Shown piece by piece: positions 26,045 to 33,838 of a stretch of DNA of 64,000 nucleotides (its first letter is position 1; every line of letters begins with the position of its first letter). Source of the stretch: Streptosporangium subroseum (GTDB lineage: Bacteria > Actinomycetota > Actinomycetes > Streptosporangiales > Streptosporangiaceae); contig NZ_FZOD01000034.1 in the NCBI RefSeq assembly GCF_900188345.1, positions 1 through 64,000 of the forward strand, written 5' to 3'. The notes beneath the pieces were generated by a model that did no database searches, had not been told where the DNA came from, and saw only the letters and a list, made by a program, of their open reading frames with translations. The translations under genes and the position numbers were made by a program.

Positions 26045-26910
26045 TGGCCGAGGCCCGCACGAAGCGCCGGCCCCGGGCCCGGGTGGTCGGCCCGCGGCGT
26101 TTGATGCTGGCAGGCGGCCTGGTCGCGGCGATGACCGCAGGAGTGATCGCCGTCCAGACGTTCAAGCCCGCCGCGCCCGCGAGCGCCGCCGAGGTCCTGA
26201 GGCTGGCGGCCGAGGCCGCGAGCGCCACCCCGTGGCCGGAACCCCGTGACGACCAGTACCTCCACTACGAGCGGATCGCGGAGACACGCAGTGAGAACGG
26301 GGTTCCCAACGTCGGTCCGCGCCACATCACGGGCGAGGTCTGGGAGTCCGTCGACGGCTCCCGCCCAGAACTGTGGTGGCACAAGCCGTCGAAGTCCCAC
26401 CCCCAGGACCGCGAGTACAAGGAACTCCTGACCCGGTGCCCCAGCGGACCTGGCGCGGGGCGCCCCGCCTACGCCGACCTCCGTGGGTGGCCGACCGGCC
26501 AGGAGCAGCTCCGGCACAAACTTGCCGAACGCGGTAACGAGATGGTCCTCAAAAAGGACACCGCGACCCAGATCTGGCGCGCCGTCGTCAGCGTCCTCGG
26601 CAGCCCGATCCCGCCCAAGCAGCAGGCAGCCATCTTCAAGATCGCCGCGACCCTGCCGGGCATCGAGACGGAAGAGCTCAAGGACGCCACCGGCAAATCG
26701 GGCATCGCCGTGACCCGGGTGGACAACCAAGGCCCCGGGGGCGCCATCTCCCGCGAATCCCTCATCTTCGACAAGACCTCCTACGTCCTCCTGGGCGGCC
26801 AGGAACTCGCGCCGGGGCAAGGGCGTGAACTCTGGTCCATCACCCGTCCGCAGATCACCGACGTACTCCCGGCCTGGTCCAAGTCCCTGAAGCCGCGCGG
26901 CTGCGCCTAA
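26045..26910 (+). pseudogene. CU044_5270-family protein, N-terminally truncated by the deletion
   Basis: The frame begins inside the gene with LLAEARTKRRPRARVVG, then a membrane segment (LMLAGGLVAAMTAGVIAV) and a large external domain: QYLHYERIAETRSE, GEVWESVDGSRPELWWHK, IWRAVVSVLGSPIPPKQQAA, GIAVTRVDNQGPGG, SLIFDKTSYVLLGGQEL. In intact loci this type of protein is encoded directly after an ECF-type sigma factor and has a cytoplasmic N-terminus, a single span and this outside domain, which suggests an anti-sigma-like role. Here the cytoplasmic N-terminus is lost. An ATG at 26104 could still give a membrane-anchored product of about 268 residues. No frameshift after that. Confidence 0.8.
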
Positions 26911-26995
26911 GCCTGCGCTCACCGGACGGCAGGCCGATCGTTGTCCGAGGAGGATTACGAGGGGGATGGACGCTCTCTGGCCTCCATCGTTTTCC

Positions 26996-27115
26996 TCAGC
27001 GCCTGCGAGCGGCGGGATCACGTCCCGATTGCCAGCGTGCGAGTGCTTCCCCGGAAACTCGGGCGTAGCGGGCCAGTGAGGCGACCGAGGTGTGCCCGGA
27101 GTAGGCCGGCAGGGT
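26996..27115 (-). pseudogene. C-terminal relic of a second tyrosine recombinase
   Basis: On the minus strand the last 39 codons read TLPAYSGHTSVASLARYAR then VSGEALARWQSGRDPAARRR and a stop. It contains the last catalytic His (GHTS) and the Tyr nucleophile (ARYARVS), and parallels the tail of the intact recombinase at 24365 (HQHLASLGRYVRLGEE). The upstream part is gone. Confidence 0.7.
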
Positions 27116-27380
27116 GGAGGTGATGGAGTATCTGCGGCTACCCGCTCCCAAGGGGTCCAGTGAGAAGCTGTACAGCGCTGACCTGCTCTGAGATGGCCTA
27201 GCGCACGATCCGGTTCCGATGTTCCTCAGACCCCGATCTCGCCGGCACGATCATGACCGTGCGTATCGTGATCCGCCACGCGTGGACCACCTGTCGCCGG
27301 GACGCACGCCCCCGGCGCCGACCCTGACCAGCCGCCTGTCTGGGTGACGTCCGGGGCGTTTGCATGCGGCGGCGGATGCG
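27116..27380. other. Spacer between the recombinase relic and the Rrf2 gene
   Basis: Nothing recognisable apart from a short plus-strand frame ending MEYLRLPAPKGSSEKLYSAD that looks like a gene tail. No repeat or terminator I can defend. Confidence 0.35.
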
Positions 27381-27854
27381 CTACGACGTTCCGGTCAGGC
27401 GCAGGCGGGTACGGGGTGGGGCTGATGGGGGCAGCGCGGCGATGATCTCGGCGAGCGAGGTCGCGGCGAGGCTGTTCCGCCAGGCTTCGTGGGCTTCGGC
27501 CATCTTCTCGGCGAGGATGCAGGGGTTCTGGCACTCCTCGGCGGACAGGGCTCCCCGTCCCTGCTGGCGGATCTCGCGGCACTCGTACGGCGAGGACGTA
27601 CCGTCGACGGCCTCGACGATCTGGAGGAGCGTGATCTCGGAAGCGGGCCGGGCCAGCCGGAACCCGCCGCGCGGGCCTGTCGTCGCAGCCAGCGCGCCGG
27701 CCTTGACCAGCGCCTGTAGCTGCTTGGCGAGATAGGCCGCCGGCAGGTCGAAGTACTGGGCGAGCTGTGCCGCCGACGCGGTGGCCCCTGCCTCGAGCTG
27801 CGCCAGCGACGCGGCGCAGTGCAACAGCCATTCCGTACTCACGGGCAGCTTCAT
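27381..27854 (-). CDS. Rrf2-family transcriptional regulator with three-cysteine motif
   Basis: A 157-residue winged-helix regulator of the Rrf2 family. The N-terminal wHTH has SAAQLAQYFDLPAAYLAKQL and the wing GPRGGFRLARPASEITLLQIVEAV (split here as GPRGGFRLARP / ASEITLLQIV), the family signature. Cys92, Cys108 and Cys112 (YECREI...EECQNPC) match the position of the [Fe-S]-cluster cysteines of NsrR/IscR/RsrR-type members, so redox or NO sensing is plausible. It is divergent from an NAD(P)-binding protein gene and a long inverted repeat fills the gap. Rrf2/NAD(P)-binding pairs of this kind are known in actinomycetes (for example RsrR with an NmrA-type protein), which fits well here. Confidence 0.9.
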   Translation of the reverse strand: MKLPVSTEWLLHCAASLAQLEAGATASAAQLAQYFDLPAAYLAKQLQALVKAGALAATTGPRGGFRLARPASEITLLQIVEAVDGTSSPYECREIRQQGRGALSAEECQNPCILAEKMAEAHEAWRNSLAATSLAEIIAALPPSAPPRTRLRLTGTS

Positions 27855-27861
27855 AGACCCG

Positions 27862-27907
27862 ATACTATCTCAGACATTGAGGATCTATTAAGTCCGAGAT
27901 AGCGTAT
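27862..27907. promoter_or_regulatory. Rrf2-type operator between divergent genes
   Basis: ATACTATCTCAGAC (27862-27875) and GTCCGAGATAGCGTAT (27892-27907) form inverted arms; the core CTATCTCAGAC / GTCCGAGATAG matches at 10 of 11 positions with a 16-base spacer. It starts seven bases from the Rrf2 start and so should control both genes. Confidence 0.75.
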
Positions 27908-27939
27908 GCGGCAGCACACAAGACAGAGGAGAGATCACC

Positions 27940-28692
27940 ATGAGGACCATGCGAATCGCCGTTGCCGGAGCCACCGGGAACATCGGGGCCCGCACCGTCG
28001 CCGTCCTGGAACAGGCCGGGCACGAGGTCGTGCGCATCAGCCGCTCACTCGGCGTGGACCTGACCACCGGCGACGGCCTCGACGCCGCCTTGGCCGGTGT
28101 CGAGGCCGTCATCGACGCCACGAGTTACACGGCAGCCGACCGGGACGACACGGTGGCGTACCTCGGCGCCACCACCCGGAACCTGCTCGCCGCCGAGGAA
28201 CGGGCCGGTGTCCGTCACCACGTGCTGCTCTCGATCGTCGGCGTCGATCGTATTGAGGGGAACGCGCACTACGCCGGTAAGCGTGAGCAGGAGCGCCTCG
28301 TGGCCGAGGGCCCGGTGCCGTGGACGATCGTTCGTGCCACGCAGTTCCACGACTTCGCCGCAATGGTGGCGAGCTGGACCGAGCAGGACGGCGTCGCCGC
28401 GGTCCCACCGCTGCTCGTCCAGCCGATCGCGCCCGCGGACGTGGCCGACATCCTCACCGAGATCGCCATGGGCGCGCCGCAGGGGCATTACCGCGATGTC
28501 GCCGGCCCTGAGCCGCAGGACCTGGTGGACATGGCCCGGCGCACCAACGACGCGCGCGGACACGCGGTCAAGCTCGTGCCGACGTGGTCATCGCTGTCCG
28601 GTCCGGAGATGGCCGGCGACGTACTCCTGCCCGGCGAGGGCGCCCGCATCGCGCCGACCACCTTCGACGAGTGGCTCGCAAAGCAGCGATAG
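27940..28692 (+). CDS. NmrA-like NAD(P)-binding protein
   Basis: A 250-residue atypical SDR of the NmrA/SDR-a5 type. The nucleotide motif GATGNIG is at residues 11-17, followed by VEAVIDATSYTAAD and HHVLLSIVGVDRI with the YAGKREQE segment in place of the classical active site, and the conserved PWTIVRATQFHDF strand. Such proteins are NAD(P)H sensors or quinone/nitrosothiol reductases. Its start (ATG 27940 or 27949) lies behind GAGGAGAG. Expression is almost certainly controlled by the divergent Rrf2 regulator, so a redox-linked role is likely. Confidence 0.9.
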   Translation: MRTMRIAVAGATGNIGARTVAVLEQAGHEVVRISRSLGVDLTTGDGLDAALAGVEAVIDATSYTAADRDDTVAYLGATTRNLLAAEERAGVRHHVLLSIVGVDRIEGNAHYAGKREQERLVAEGPVPWTIVRATQFHDFAAMVASWTEQDGVAAVPPLLVQPIAPADVADILTEIAMGAPQGHYRDVAGPEPQDLVDMARRTNDARGHAVKLVPTWSSLSGPEMAGDVLLPGEGARIAPTTFDEWLAKQR

Positions 28693-28937
28693 CGTCATCC
28701 CGGCCCAGCACCCTTCGCCGGCGGGTCGCCCGGTGGAATCATTCAGTGTGAGGGGGCTGGGCACTGACGCCGTACGTGGCTGATCATGTCGGTCGGCTCC
28801 TGCGCAGACCGGAGTGGGCCGGACACCTCGCAGGCGTCTCAGCACCGGCCGGGGCGGCCGACGAGCATCTCCGGAGGCGTTGCATTCCGAGACCGTCGAT
28901 GTGATGCGCACCACTGTCCGGGTGTTTCGGATCGGGC

Positions 28938-29651
28938 ATGCGCGATCATGACCGGATGGACGCTCGTTTCCTTGGTATCGCCGATCTGGTCGAAGCCCCG
29001 TCCGTGGCGGTCGTCGTCGACGTCATGCGTGCTTTCACGGTGGCGGCCTGGGCCTTCGCCCAGGGGGCGGAAAAGATCGTTCTTGCTGAGTCGCTGGACG
29101 AAGCCCTGGCGCTCAAGGCTCGCCACCCGGACTGGGTGGCGCTCAAAGACGGTCCGCCCGCGCCCGGGTTCGACGCCGTCAACTCGCCGGGCCTGCTGCG
29201 GTCCATTGACCTTGGCGGACGGACCGTTGTGCAGAAAACCACGGCGGGGACGGTTGGCGCTCTTGCGGTCAAGGAAGCGTCGCTGGTGCTGTGCGCGAGC
29301 TTCGTGGTGGCGGAGGCGACGGCTCGGCTCTTGCGGACACGTGAGGGTGACGGTGTCACGTTCGTGGTCACCGGCGAGGATGGGCACGCCGATGAAGATC
29401 TGGCGTGCGCTCAGTACATCGCTCGGAGGGCCACCGAGGCTGGGACGGATGCGGCTGAGTTCCTCCGCCGCGCCGGCGAGTCGCGCGCCGCCGCCGAACT
29501 GGCGGAGGGGGTGCGTCAAGGAGTCCATCCTGATGACGTCGCACTCTGTCTTGAGCTCGACCGGTTCTCCTTCGCCATGGTGGCGACCTTGGAAGACTCG
29601 CTCATGGTCCTGCGTCCGTGCGCCGTGCCTTCGCCGACCGAAGAGGCTTGA
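28938..29651 (+). CDS. comB: 2-phosphosulfolactate phosphatase-like protein (ComB family)
   Basis: A 237-residue protein with the ComB signature set: VVVDVMRAFTVAAWAF (N-terminal Asp/Arg motif), DGPPAPGFDAVNSP, VQKTTAGTVGAL and LCASFVVAEATA. In methanogens ComB hydrolyses 2-phosphosulfolactate in coenzyme M synthesis; many bacteria without that pathway carry homologues of unknown role, and no partner gene is visible here. Start ATG 28938 or 28956 is not decided; neither has a strong ribosome site. The stop is followed after four bases by a perfect terminator hairpin, so the gene is the end of its transcript. Confidence 0.9.
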   Translation: MRDHDRMDARFLGIADLVEAPSVAVVVDVMRAFTVAAWAFAQGAEKIVLAESLDEALALKARHPDWVALKDGPPAPGFDAVNSPGLLRSIDLGGRTVVQKTTAGTVGALAVKEASLVLCASFVVAEATARLLRTREGDGVTFVVTGEDGHADEDLACAQYIARRATEAGTDAAEFLRRAGESRAAAELAEGVRQGVHPDDVALCLELDRFSFAMVATLEDSLMVLRPCAVPSPTEEA

Positions 29652-29655
29652 GCCG

Positions 29656-29683
29656 CCGGCCAAGGACGTCACCTTGGCCGGCG
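29656..29683 (+). terminator. Terminator of the ComB-like gene
   Basis: GCCGGCCAAGG (29656-29666), loop ACGTCA, CCTTGGCCGGC (29673-29683): perfect 11-bp stem, four bases after the stop codon. Confidence 0.8.
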
Positions 29684-29711
29684 CGCAGCACGAGGAGCGG
29701 AAAGCGGGGGA

Positions 29712-29741
29712 GGGGCGGTGGCGGCGAACCGCCACCGCCCC
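29712..29741. terminator. Second strong hairpin between convergent genes
   Basis: GGGGCGGTGGCGG (29712-29724), loop CGAA, CCGCCACCGCCCC (29729-29741): perfect 13-bp stem with a tetraloop, 24 bases from the end of the leftward small secreted protein gene. Most likely its terminator, usable in both directions. Confidence 0.8.
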
Positions 29742-29765
29742 AGGTTGGCTGTGGGCTACCGGTGG

Positions 29766-30062
29766 TCAGCCGGTCTGGGTGGCGCGCGGCGGGCAGTACG
29801 CCGGGTTGGGCTGGTTGAAGATGCCGTCGCCGTTGTACGCGTTGTAGACGCAGAAGTAGAAGGAGGGACCGTAGTAGCACCCGAGTTTGCCCATGCCGGT
29901 CACGGTGGAGGAGAGCCCGTAGGTCTGGCCGTAGGCCGTGACCTGTGACGGGCAACTGTAGGTGGCCAACGATGCGGCGCCGGCCTGGCTGGTGACAAGG
30001 ATGCTGCCGGCGGTGGCGAGTGCCCCGGCGAGCAGGACTGTGGCGATGCGCTTACGTAACAC
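29766..30062 (-). CDS. Small secreted cysteine-containing protein
   Basis: A 98-residue protein with a Sec signal (RKRIATVLLAGALATAGSIL, cleavage after SQAGA) and a mature part of about 70 residues with four Cys (SCPSQ, LGCYYG, YFCVYN, YCPP), enough for two disulfides, rich in Tyr, Asn and Gly. GTG 30062 is preceded by GGAAGGG. Similar small exported Cys proteins are common in actinomycetes; function unknown. It stands alone between ComB and an SDR gene and has its own terminator. Confidence 0.78.
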   Translation of the reverse strand: MLRKRIATVLLAGALATAGSILVTSQAGAASLATYSCPSQVTAYGQTYGLSSTVTGMGKLGCYYGPSFYFCVYNAYNGDGIFNQPNPAYCPPRATQTG

Positions 30063-30273
30063 GGCCGATTCCCTTCCTTCGTACGGGCGGCCGGGTATCT
30101 GCCTATCCCCTGATCTAGGACCAGACGACCGGGATCCGCGCAACAGAGTGCATCGCCAAGATTAGCAAACCGGCCACTTGGTGTCGAAAGTTTTGTGTAT
30201 CTGAATGAAAGAAAATAACTCAGATGCGCAAACTCAACGCCGTCGGCGCCGGGCTGGCCGCGCTGGCGTCCGG

Positions 30274-30879
30274 TCATCCATACGCGCGGATGATGTCGCC
30301 GGTGTCGTCGCCTTCGACGCAGCGCAGATAGTGGTCGACGAGTTCGTTCATCGGCACTGGACGCATGCCGGGGAAGTGCTCGTCGAAGGTGGCGACGGAG
30401 TCGCCGATCATTGTGGGACTGACCACGTTGATCCGCATACCCCGCGGTAGTTCGATGGCGGCCGACAGGACGAAGCTGTGCAATGCGCCGCTGATGACGC
30501 CGCCGCCGGTGACGTGCGGCCATGCTTGGTCGGCGAAGATCCCCGATGTCAGGGTGAAGGACGCGCCGTCGGCGCAGTGGTGCTGGCCGGTAAGGACCAG
30601 ATCGACCTGCCCGAAGAACTTGGCTTGCATGTTCTCGTGCAGCGCGTCTGATGTCAGCGTCTTGAACTCGTCGAGCGCGCCGTGCGCTGCGATGCTCACG
30701 ACACCGTCGACCGCCCCGACCTCGCGGTACATGGCCTCGATGGTGGCGTGTGAGGTCAGGTCGACGTGGACGTCGCCCGAGGTGCGCCCGGCCACGACGA
30801 CGTCGTGGCCGTTGGATCGCAGTGCGGGCACCAATCGTCGTCCGATGGTGCCCCCGCCGCCGACGACAACGATCCTCAT
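30274..30879 (-). CDS. Short-chain dehydrogenase, compact atypical type
   Basis: A 201-residue Rossmann protein. The glycine motif VVGGGGTIGRRL is at the N-terminus, and GVVSIAAHGAL takes the NNAG position. In the active-site region LTSGIFADQ is followed by GGGVISGALHSFVLSAAIEL, so there is no YxxxK; NVVSPTMI follows normally. This short subgroup often lacks the Tyr/Lys pair, so loss here is family-wide rather than a defect. The ATG at 30879 overlaps the stop of the XRE regulator by four bases (ATGA), so both are co-translated, and the regulator probably controls this gene. Confidence 0.85.
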   Translation of the reverse strand: MRIVVVGGGGTIGRRLVPALRSNGHDVVVAGRTSGDVHVDLTSHATIEAMYREVGAVDGVVSIAAHGALDEFKTLTSDALHENMQAKFFGQVDLVLTGQHHCADGASFTLTSGIFADQAWPHVTGGGVISGALHSFVLSAAIELPRGMRINVVSPTMIGDSVATFDEHFPGMRPVPMNELVDHYLRCVEGDDTGDIIRAYG

Positions 30880-31766
30880 CCTGCGTTCTCCTTCTGAAAC
30901 GGGGTTCCCGGCGCAAGGCGCCGATCGAGGGTCTGTGCCAGCAATGTGAGCGCGTCGGCGTCAGGTGTGCCGAGACGCGCGTAGAACAGCCCGAGCTGCT
31001 GGTCGTCGTCGGGCAGGGTGACCGTCTCGTTCGCCAGGGTCACTCGCCCGACGACAGGATGGTCCAGCTCACGCAGGTAGTACGAGCAGGTGCGGACGGG
31101 GCGTCGCGCCCACATTCGCGCGAACTCTGGGCTGTCGACTGCGAGTCGGCCGACGAGTTGTTCGAGCTCCCGGTCCGCCGGGTGCCGTGCGACCGCCTGA
31201 TGCAGGGCTGCGACGGTGACCTGCGCCTTGGCGTTCCAGTCGCGGTACAACGCACGGTGGTGCGGATCGAGGAACAGCAATCGCGCGATGTTCGGCCGAA
31301 CTCGCGTGTCCGGGGCGTTGAAGTCGACGTGGCCGGCCAGCAGAGCGTGACCGAGGGGGTTCCACGCGAGGACGTCAGCGCGATGATCGATAACGATCGC
31401 CGGTGTGCCGGGCATCGCGGCGAGCAGCTCACGCACCGACGGCCTCAGCGTGGTTCGCCAGGTACGAGGCCGAGTCGGTCGTCTCGGGGCGGCGAGGATC
31501 CGCAGGTGTTCGTGCTCGGCGGGATCGAGCTGCAACGCCGCGGCCAGCGCGTCGATGACCGCGGCGGAAGCGCTACCGCTGATGCCCTGCTCGAGTCGCG
31601 TGTAGTAGCCGACGCTGACCCCGGCGAGTTCGGCCAATTCCTCCCTGCGCAGTCCCGGGACTCGCCGATGAGTGGCGCCGGGCTCGATGCCCGCTGCGGC
31701 CGGCGTCAAGCGTTCGCGCCGGCTGCGCAGGAACCCGCCGAGATCGTTCGCTCCGGTGGTGGTCAC
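30876..31766 (-). CDS. XRE-family regulator with MmyB-like ligand-binding domain
   Basis: A 296-residue regulator. The N-terminal helix-turn-helix reads VPGLRREELAELAGVSVGYYTRLEQG (shown here as PGLRREELAELAGVS and YYTRLEQG), and the C-terminal PAS-like MmyB domain has AIVIDHRADVLAWNPLGHAL, NIARLLFLDPHHRALY and LDHPVVGRVTLANET. Such proteins bind small hydrophobic ligands and usually control an adjacent dehydrogenase. The GTG at 31766 is the better start because the domain begins about 12 residues later; a start at 31808 is possible. It is the first gene of a two-gene operon with the SDR. A similar XRE/MmyB regulator lies at 53065 next to an aldo-keto reductase. Confidence 0.88.
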   Translation of the reverse strand: MTTTGANDLGGFLRSRRERLTPAAAGIEPGATHRRVPGLRREELAELAGVSVGYYTRLEQGISGSASAAVIDALAAALQLDPAEHEHLRILAAPRRPTRPRTWRTTLRPSVRELLAAMPGTPAIVIDHRADVLAWNPLGHALLAGHVDFNAPDTRVRPNIARLLFLDPHHRALYRDWNAKAQVTVAALHQAVARHPADRELEQLVGRLAVDSPEFARMWARRPVRTCSYYLRELDHPVVGRVTLANETVTLPDDDQQLGLFYARLGTPDADALTLLAQTLDRRLAPGTPFQKENAG

Positions 31767-32044
31767 CAGCCCATCTTCGCGCCGATCGCCGGCCTCTGCC
31801 TGCCCCAAACACGGCTACCTTCGCAGGCCTCCCGTGCATCAGATGATGAACAGGCCCGATGCCGCATGGAAACCCCTGCCCGACAGCAGGATCCGATCAC
31901 TCACAGGTATTTTGACCCTGGTGGCGCCGACCCGAGTGAAGGGTCTGGTCGGCGGACATCGCCAACCACGTGCTCAAGGTTCCCGCGTAGACCTGCGGCG
32001 GAACGGGGGACGACGACCGGTGATGCCACCGGAAAGGTGGCCGC
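31767..32044. other. Spacer with hairpin at the end of the MFS gene
   Basis: No gene supported. CCGGTG (32017-32022), loop ATGC, CACCGG (32027-32032) lies 13 bases after the MFS stop in its reading direction and is a candidate terminator. The remainder should hold the XRE-operon promoter. Confidence 0.4.
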
Positions 32045-33262
32045 TCAGTCGTCGTGGGCGATGTGCATGAGCTGCCGCCACAGCAGCACCACGAACACCG
32101 CGGAGCCGGCGAAGGCGAACCAGAAGGGCGCCGCGACACCGAAGTGGGTGGCCAGAACACCGCCGATCAGCGAACCGACCACCAGGCCGGCGTAGACGCA
32201 GATGGCGTTGACGCTGCCCACCCGGCCCTGCAGCTCGTGGGGGACCGCGCGCTGGCGGACGGTGACCGAGGTCGTGCCCCAGATGAACGCGTGTGCGCCG
32301 AAGACCAGGAAGATGCCCCCGGCAACCCACGGCGAATGGGTCAGGGCCAGACCCAGGTGGGTGAACGTTTCGATGATGAGCCCGATCCGCATCAGGGCGC
32401 CGAGGCTCACCTTGCGGGTGATGGCCCCGTACAGGCCGGTGCCGATCAGGCCACCGATCCCGCCGAGGGTGGTCATCAGGCCGAAGCCGATGGCGCCGAG
32501 GCCGAGCTGCTCCTGGGTGTAGAGGACGAGAACCGACCAGGCCGCGCCGAACGTGAAGTTGAAGATCAGGATTGTGAGCGCCAGCGTGCGGACCGCCGCG
32601 TGATGGAGGGTCCAGCTGAACCCGGCGATGAGTTCCCGTACGGTGTTGGGCTTGGGATCGGCGCCTTGTCGGCCGTGCGGTGGCAACGTGAGCCGGGAGA
32701 CCAGGAGCATCCCCGCCACCACCAGGAGCAACTGGCCCGCGAACGGCCAGGTGAAGCCCAGGCCGAACAGGGCCGCTCCGATCGGTGGCCCGGCAAGCTG
32801 ATTGAGCGTGATGAACCCCGTGCCCAGGCGGGCGTTGGCGATGACGAGATCGTCCTTGCTGACCATCAGGGGCGTCAGCGTGGCCGTCGCGCTGTCGGCG
32901 AACACCTCGGCGACGGACCGGAGCGTGAGCGCCACCAGCGCCGTCACCACGCTCACCGTACCGGTCACCATGAGCACGACGAGCGCCGCCAGCACCAAAG
33001 CCCGCATCGCGTTCGCGACGAGCACGATCCTGCGCCGGTTGTACCGATCCGACAGCACGCCCGCATACAGGCTGAACAGCAGCGGCGGCGCCCAGCCCAC
33101 CAGGGCCGACAGCGAGATCATCAATGGATCGCGGGTCAACGTCGCGATCAGCAGCGGGCCCGCGGCGGCCGCGACCCCGTCACCGAGATTCGTCAGCCAG
33201 CTCGAGGCCAGCAACCATCGGAATCCTGTCCCCAGCCGAGCGGGCAGGACCCTCTCCACCAT
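32045..33262 (-). CDS. MFS transporter (DHA3-type exporter)
   Basis: A 405-residue major-facilitator protein with about 12 hydrophobic segments. FRWLLASSWLTNLGDGVAAAAGPLL is the usual first helix (quoted in part: SSWLTNLGDGV), GVLSDRYNRRRIVLVAN is the conserved loop 2-3 motif, and the second half has VRQRAVPHELQGRVGSVN, typical of macrolide-efflux/enterobactin-exporter-like DHA3 proteins. Probably an exporter of small hydrophobic compounds. ATG 33262 chosen since the longer frame upstream reads antisense to another gene fragment. The gene faces away from a truncated MFS gene on the other strand, with the seam about 50 bases away. Confidence 0.9.
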   Translation of the reverse strand: MVERVLPARLGTGFRWLLASSWLTNLGDGVAAAAGPLLIATLTRDPLMISLSALVGWAPPLLFSLYAGVLSDRYNRRRIVLVANAMRALVLAALVVLMVTGTVSVVTALVALTLRSVAEVFADSATATLTPLMVSKDDLVIANARLGTGFITLNQLAGPPIGAALFGLGFTWPFAGQLLLVVAGMLLVSRLTLPPHGRQGADPKPNTVRELIAGFSWTLHHAAVRTLALTILIFNFTFGAAWSVLVLYTQEQLGLGAIGFGLMTTLGGIGGLIGTGLYGAITRKVSLGALMRIGLIIETFTHLGLALTHSPWVAGGIFLVFGAHAFIWGTTSVTVRQRAVPHELQGRVGSVNAICVYAGLVVGSLIGGVLATHFGVAAPFWFAFAGSAVFVVLLWRQLMHIAHDD

Positions 33263-33310
33263 TGTGATCACGAGCGCAAGACCATACGTTGCGGGGGAAT
33301 CTGCGGCAAC

Positions 33311-33811
33311 ACGTTTGAACTGATCAGGCAGTACCACCTGTCTCAAACCCAAATCGCGATCTTCGCCCTGGTCGGCGCCGCCGGTGCCGCGGCCGCGCCG
33401 ATCGCCGGGCGCCTCGGCGATCGCGGTCTCGGCCGGCCGTCGACGGGTGTGGTCTTTGTGCTGGCCGCGGTCGCGATGGCGGTCGCCGGATTCGGTTCGC
33501 ACAACCTCGTCGTCCTTGCGGTCGTCGGCATCCTGCTCGACCTTGCGGTCCAGGGCCACCTGGTCCTCAGCCAGCAGGAGATCTACCAGCTCAGACCGGA
33601 TGCCCGGTCCCGGATCAACACGGTCTTCATCGGCAGCATCTTTTTCGGTGGCGCGATCGGATCGGCGGCATCGGGATTGCTGTACGACCACGATAGGTGG
33701 ATCGGTGTCACCACTTTCGGAGTCATCTTGTCGATCATCGGGTTCGGCCTGTGGTGCGGCTCAGAGGTACTACTCCGCAGGAGAGGAGCGGTTCTCCGAA
33801 CGCTTCCCTGA
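33311..33811 (+). pseudogene. C-terminal fragment of a second MFS transporter
   Basis: About 165 codons in one open frame: HLSQTQIAIFALVGAAGAAA, APIAGRLGDRGLGRPSTGV, LLDLAVQGHLVLSQQEIY, PDARSRINTVFIGSIFFGGA and AASGLLYDH. These are helices 7-12 of an MFS exporter (the RLGDRG loop and ARSRIN loop are diagnostic). The N-terminal half is absent and there is no start codon in a sensible place. The break point is close to 33300. Confidence 0.82.
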
Positions 33812-33838
33812 TCGCGTGATCGATGTGGGGCCGGCCGC

